Source: Spongilla lacustris (lineage: Eukaryota > Porifera > Demospongiae > Spongillida > Spongillidae). From it: DNA of 64,000 nucleotides. Within the stretch, counting starts at the first letter, position 1, and each line of letters starts with the position of its first letter. This document shows, piece by piece, positions 59,901 through 64,000 of the stretch. The notes beneath the pieces were generated by a model that saw nothing but the letters and a program-made list of their open reading frames with translations, was not told the DNA's origin and ran no database searches. The stretch lies in NCBI GenBank assembly GCA_949361645.1, contig OX442431.1:1669122-1733121 (forward strand), given 5' to 3'. The position numbers were made by a program, and so were the translations under genes.

Positions 59901-62394
59901 GAAGACATGATCTTAATCATCCTAAATAATATTAGTGGATGCTTTGAAATGACACTCCCTCACAAAACAGGAGTCTCTTAAAGAAGAGAGTGTCTACCCA
60001 TACATACATGTAGGCAACGTGATGAATCAAAGCAAGCCCTCTCTTTAAGTGGCACGTTTCCCACTCATCTAAAACATACAGATATAAATTTAAGCAGAGA
60101 CTACTATTTAATTTTAAATGAATCACACAAAGCTAGAAGCTCATAATATTACAATAAAAAGCACACCCTTATTTAACACGGGGATTTTCTTAGCACAAAA
60201 TTCAACGGCATGTACACCAATCACCTTGGAAAAAATTGCATCACTGGAGCACAACCTCTCATGGAGTTGGAGAGCTTCACGATGCATCCAAATTAAGCAC
60301 TCCTCTTAACATACACATGTACATGTAGCAGCCTTCCATATCATCTAACACCTAGCTAGAGGCTCGACACATTAGCTTATACTCTGAAATGAAAGCACAC
60401 CCTTGAGTGTCTTAAATAAAAGAGCATACCCTCAACATAAACAACAGCACAAATTGTGATTTGGACTTCTCTTTTAAAAAGAAACTCACAATATTACATA
60501 TTACCTTAAACACATTTACCTTGTGCAACGTATTACATCACTCAATGCAATGAAATGAAAGCACATAAAAGTATGATGCCCACCATAACCTGGGATCTAG
60601 CTAATGGGCTTGTAACATGAAACAATGTCATGCACCGCTCTTAAATCCAAGCATTGTGAACCTAACTGCTGGCTTGTAACATTATCTACTTTTTATTTTG
60701 TAATGAAAACACTCCTTCATATCACAACAAGGCTCGTCTGAGTCGTGCATTTAAGAAGAAGAGAGCCCATCCATTCATAAGCACCAAAAAAGGATCTGGG
60801 GTGGGAATTGAAAATAAAGCACACCTTCTCTTAAAACAAATGATCTAAAACCTTGCTGGAGGCTTATACCATTTGCCAGTGCTTAAAAATGAACGTAAAC
60901 CCTAACATAGCAACAGGAATTTTTTTAAGCAGCTTGATATTAACAACAGCACACACTATGACCTGGAATTAGCATAGTTTAAAACTGTAACCTTCCCCAT
61001 AATATAAAACCTACAAGTATATTTTTAAGCATACAGAGACTACCTCTAACCTTACTTTTAAAGGAAAAACACTCACAGCTAAATGCTCACAACATTACAT
61101 TTTCAATAAAAGCTCACCCTCATTTAACACAAGTTTTCATACCTCCACAGCATGGACAATCACTTTGTGCAATGATTTCTTTACTGGATACATAATGATA
61201 TTGAAAGTACACCCTCACATAACAATAAAGCTACCCACATGTTGGTCTGGACACCTGTGACCTGGGAAGCATGATGCATGCCCTCTCCTAAAGGTGCAGT
61301 GCAGTGTCTTCCTATGAAAATGCAGCTGAAGGGCACACAATGGCATAACAGAAAACATGAGACACTTAAAACAAGAGAGCCTTAAAGCAGAGTCCATCCA
61401 TACGCAACATAGATATGGAACAAACTACAAGGCTCAGATGCAACCACAACTCTATGAAAACAGCAGTCTTCACAATCATCTGAAACTAAGCTGGAGGTTT
61501 GCAAGGTTCCAAACATGAATCAAAACTTCAAGTCACAACAAGAGAAGTATTTTAAAGCAGAAATATACAATAACTATAAAACCATAACACACGCAGCCAC
61601 AAAATTTCAACATAAGCACACTCTCATTTAACACAGACGTTTTCCAACCACCACGCACAATTAGTTTGCATAACTGGATGGTTAAAAAAAAAAACCTTGC
61701 TGGAAGCTTGTAACATTTTTCAGTGCTTTAAACCAAAGAATTTGTTTTAAAAGCAGATCAATTACACAAGCAACAGCTTAAACTATCATCTGGAACTAGC
61801 AATAAGGCTCACATCTTGATGCAAAGTAGATCTTTTTATAAATAGTAATCTTCCAACTCATCTAAAACCTACCGGTGTTCTAACCTTATTTTACAAATAA
61901 CACACACCTAGAAGTGCACAACTTTACGTTGTAAAGTACACCCACATTTAACACTGTGGTTTTCATACCTCAGCTACATGTACAATCATTCTGTGCAAAG
62001 ATTACTTTACTGGACCGGTATTGAAAGCTCACATAACAAAACAAGAGAACTATGACATGGGAACTTGCTACATGATGCATTCCTTCTCATTAAAAATGGC
62101 AGTTTTCCTATGAAAATCTAGGTGAAGGTTTGAAACCATTGAGCTGATAGGCACACCATGACATGAAGATGTGAGTCAATTTAAATAATAGGGCCTTAAA
62201 GCATATACAACAACAACCATTATAATCTTGAACTAGTTACATGGCTCAATCACAACCTGATCATGATGCAACCACACATCTATGAAAAATACACATCTGA
62301 AACCTAGCTAGAGGCTTGTAACCAAAAATGAACTCACAACCTCCCACAACAACAGTCCTGAGGCTTTTAAAACAGACTCTACTATCAATAACAT

Positions 62395-62429
62395 ATACAC
62401 GCACACGCACACGCACACACACACACACA

Positions 62430-62464
<35 letters not shown>
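62395..62464 (+). repeat. (CA)n microsatellite in right arm, mirror of 56130-56262
   Basis: The right-arm counterpart of the left-arm GT repeat, about half its length. Confidence 0.97.
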
Positions 62465-63854
62465 CATGAAGCTCACAACATTTGAATAAAAGCACACCCT
62501 CATTTAGCCAGAAGTTTTCAAGTGCATACTTTAACAGTATGCTCAACCCTTTTGTGTGCAAACACATAACTGGATGGTATGAAATTAAAGCATACCCTCA
62601 GATACTTAGTGCTCGCATGCATGCACAATGTCCAGGGAACTTGTAATTAGCTAAATTGCTCACAACATCTCTTTCTTAAAACAGCCAATACTCTACAGTT
62701 CCTACATGTGTAATTTGTAGCCTTAACATACATTTTCAAGAACACAGAGCTTTTCTAAGCCCACATACACATGTAACACCTGTCTCTTAAAGCAGAGAGT
62801 ACTCTACATTGACTTGGTGACGCAGTACTGAGTAGCTAAAAGTCTCACAATATTATTGATGTAAGGACATGCACCACACTTATATCCAACCATCTAAAAC
62901 CTAGCAGGAGGCTTGCAACATCACAACAGGGATCTCCTAAAGTCCATTTCATTATAGCAACATCTGAGAACTACATGTAGCTAAGAGCTAGGATCACAAC
63001 ATGATGCATGTAATTGTTGTCTTAAGACACAGCTATCTTCCCAAACATTTTAAACCTTGCTGGAAGCTGTAAACATTATTCAATGCTTTAAAACACTGTG
63101 ACATAACAAAGGAGTCTGTTAAAGCATAATTTAAGAGCAACATGATCTGGAACTAGCCAAGAGGCCCACATCACGATGGAAGTTGATACAACAATTCTTC
63201 AAATCACAACTAGATCTATAGGCATTTCCTAAATACGAGAGCCTACCCATGTGTTATGCACTGAAATTAAAGCACACCCTATCTTCAAATGGCACTAGTA
63301 CTCTTTCCATGAAATCATCTTGACACATAAGCTGATACTCTAAAACGAAAGCATCGGCCCCTAACATAAAAACATGACTCACTTAAATACTACAGTCTGT
63401 CCCTACATGATTCATCTTTCCCCAATCCTAAATGGTAGGTTGCAATATTAGGCTTTCAAGCATAAAGTAACAGCTATCCATGAGCAAAGGTTAAAAACAT
63501 TATGATATGGAAATAGCTACAACTTGATGCAAGCACACAGGTTTGTTATTTAAAACGAGGTATCTATCTATGAGACTCAAAATTTATGCATTGAAATTAA
63601 AGCACACCCTATCTTTAAATGGCACACTTTCCATGATATCATCCAAACACGAGCTTAAAAAAATGGAGCATTGAAAGTAAAGCACAGCTTCTCTTTAAAC
63701 AAATCATCTAAAACCTGCTGGAGGTTTGCAACATCTGTCAGTGCTTTAAAATAAATTCACCCTAAGTAACAGAATTTGTGCACACTATCATCTAAAACCA
63801 GCAATAATTAAGGGTAGCTCACATCATGATTGCAAAGCACACAGGTCTTTCATT

Positions 63855-63856
<2 letters not shown>

Positions 63857-63912
<56 letters not shown>

Positions 63913-63946
63913 CTTTCATTTCGCACACACACACACACACACACGC

Positions 63947-63997
<51 letters not shown>

Positions 63998-64000
63998 CCA
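63857..64000 (+). repeat. (CA)n microsatellite running off the window
   Basis: CA repeat interrupted by a second copy of ACAGGTCTTTCATTTCGC at about 63906-63924, the same sequence that ends the inverted repeat. Confidence 0.95.

Larger units (their letters stand above)
54898..63853. repeat. Giant imperfect inverted repeat, 8.95 kb
   Basis: Left arm 54898 to about 58800, right arm about 59900 to 63853. Landmark pairs: AAAGACCTGTGTGCTTTGCA (about 54898) against the end at 63850; GCACTTGAAAAACTTCTGGC (about 56069) against about 62523; TAGCTGTGTCTTAAGACAAC (about 55570) against about 63035; TAATGTTACAAGCCAGCAGT (about 57092) against about 60685. Within each arm a vocabulary of short modules (TTCCAGCAAGGTTTTAGATG, GTGTGCTTTCATTT, TTTAAGAGACTC) recurs every few hundred bases. 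No coding sequence is recognised. Confidence 0.88.

Overview
This window is nuclear DNA of an intron-rich animal. The genes have GT-AG introns, splice acceptors preceded by long pyrimidine runs, abundant (CA)n/(GT)n microsatellites, many DNA transposons and a metazoan endosomal gene. The mix of an ANKFY1 orthologue, an unclassified near-intronless 7TM gene and dense hAT and foldback elements fits an early-branching marine invertebrate such as a sponge or cnidarian. The sequence alone does not settle the phylum.

Region 1 (1-11.9 kb) holds the 3' part of an ANKFY1 (rabankyrin-5) orthologue on the + strand. I resolve 13 exons. Their summed length is 2994 nt, exactly 998 codons, in one continuous frame with GT-AG junctions throughout. 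They cover most of the ankyrin-repeat array, a disordered linker with an EHD-type NPF motif, and a complete C-terminal FYVE zinc finger. The upstream exons, which in this family include the BTB region, lie outside the window.

Region 2 (11.9-21.2 kb) is gene-poor. It has a frameshifted 7TM receptor-like gene (-), a small secreted-protein gene (-) split by a hAT element with a perfect 8-bp target-site duplication, a reverse-transcriptase tail remnant (-), and a broken intron-containing integrase gene (+).

Region 3 (21.3-35.1 kb) is repeat structure. A G-rich degenerate repeat block contains an approximately 2.1-kb tandem duplication. It is followed by a 9.1-kb near-palindrome whose two arms each carry a tandem array of a unit of roughly 100-160 bp. 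The palindrome tips share sequence with a small foldback element sitting in the last intron of the ANKFY1 gene.

Region 4 (35.1-46.6 kb) holds a second copy of the ANKFY1 3' end (36.8-39.1 kb), which lacks the foldback insertion. It also holds a nest of four hAT-type elements, including a nearly complete BED-finger hAT transposase with TIRs and TSD, and a decayed second copy of the secreted-protein gene.

Region 5 (46.6-64 kb) has a decayed Ldh_2-family dehydrogenase whose exons are separated by a 1.75-kb CT-only minisatellite. It also has a small perfect MITE-like foldback and an 8.95-kb imperfect inverted repeat that runs to the end of the window.

The least explained structures are the two giant inverted repeats and the family of shared foldback ends. 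Established protein-coding content is modest: one clear functional gene (ANKFY1), one intact-looking transposase apart from one frameshift, and several decayed genes.
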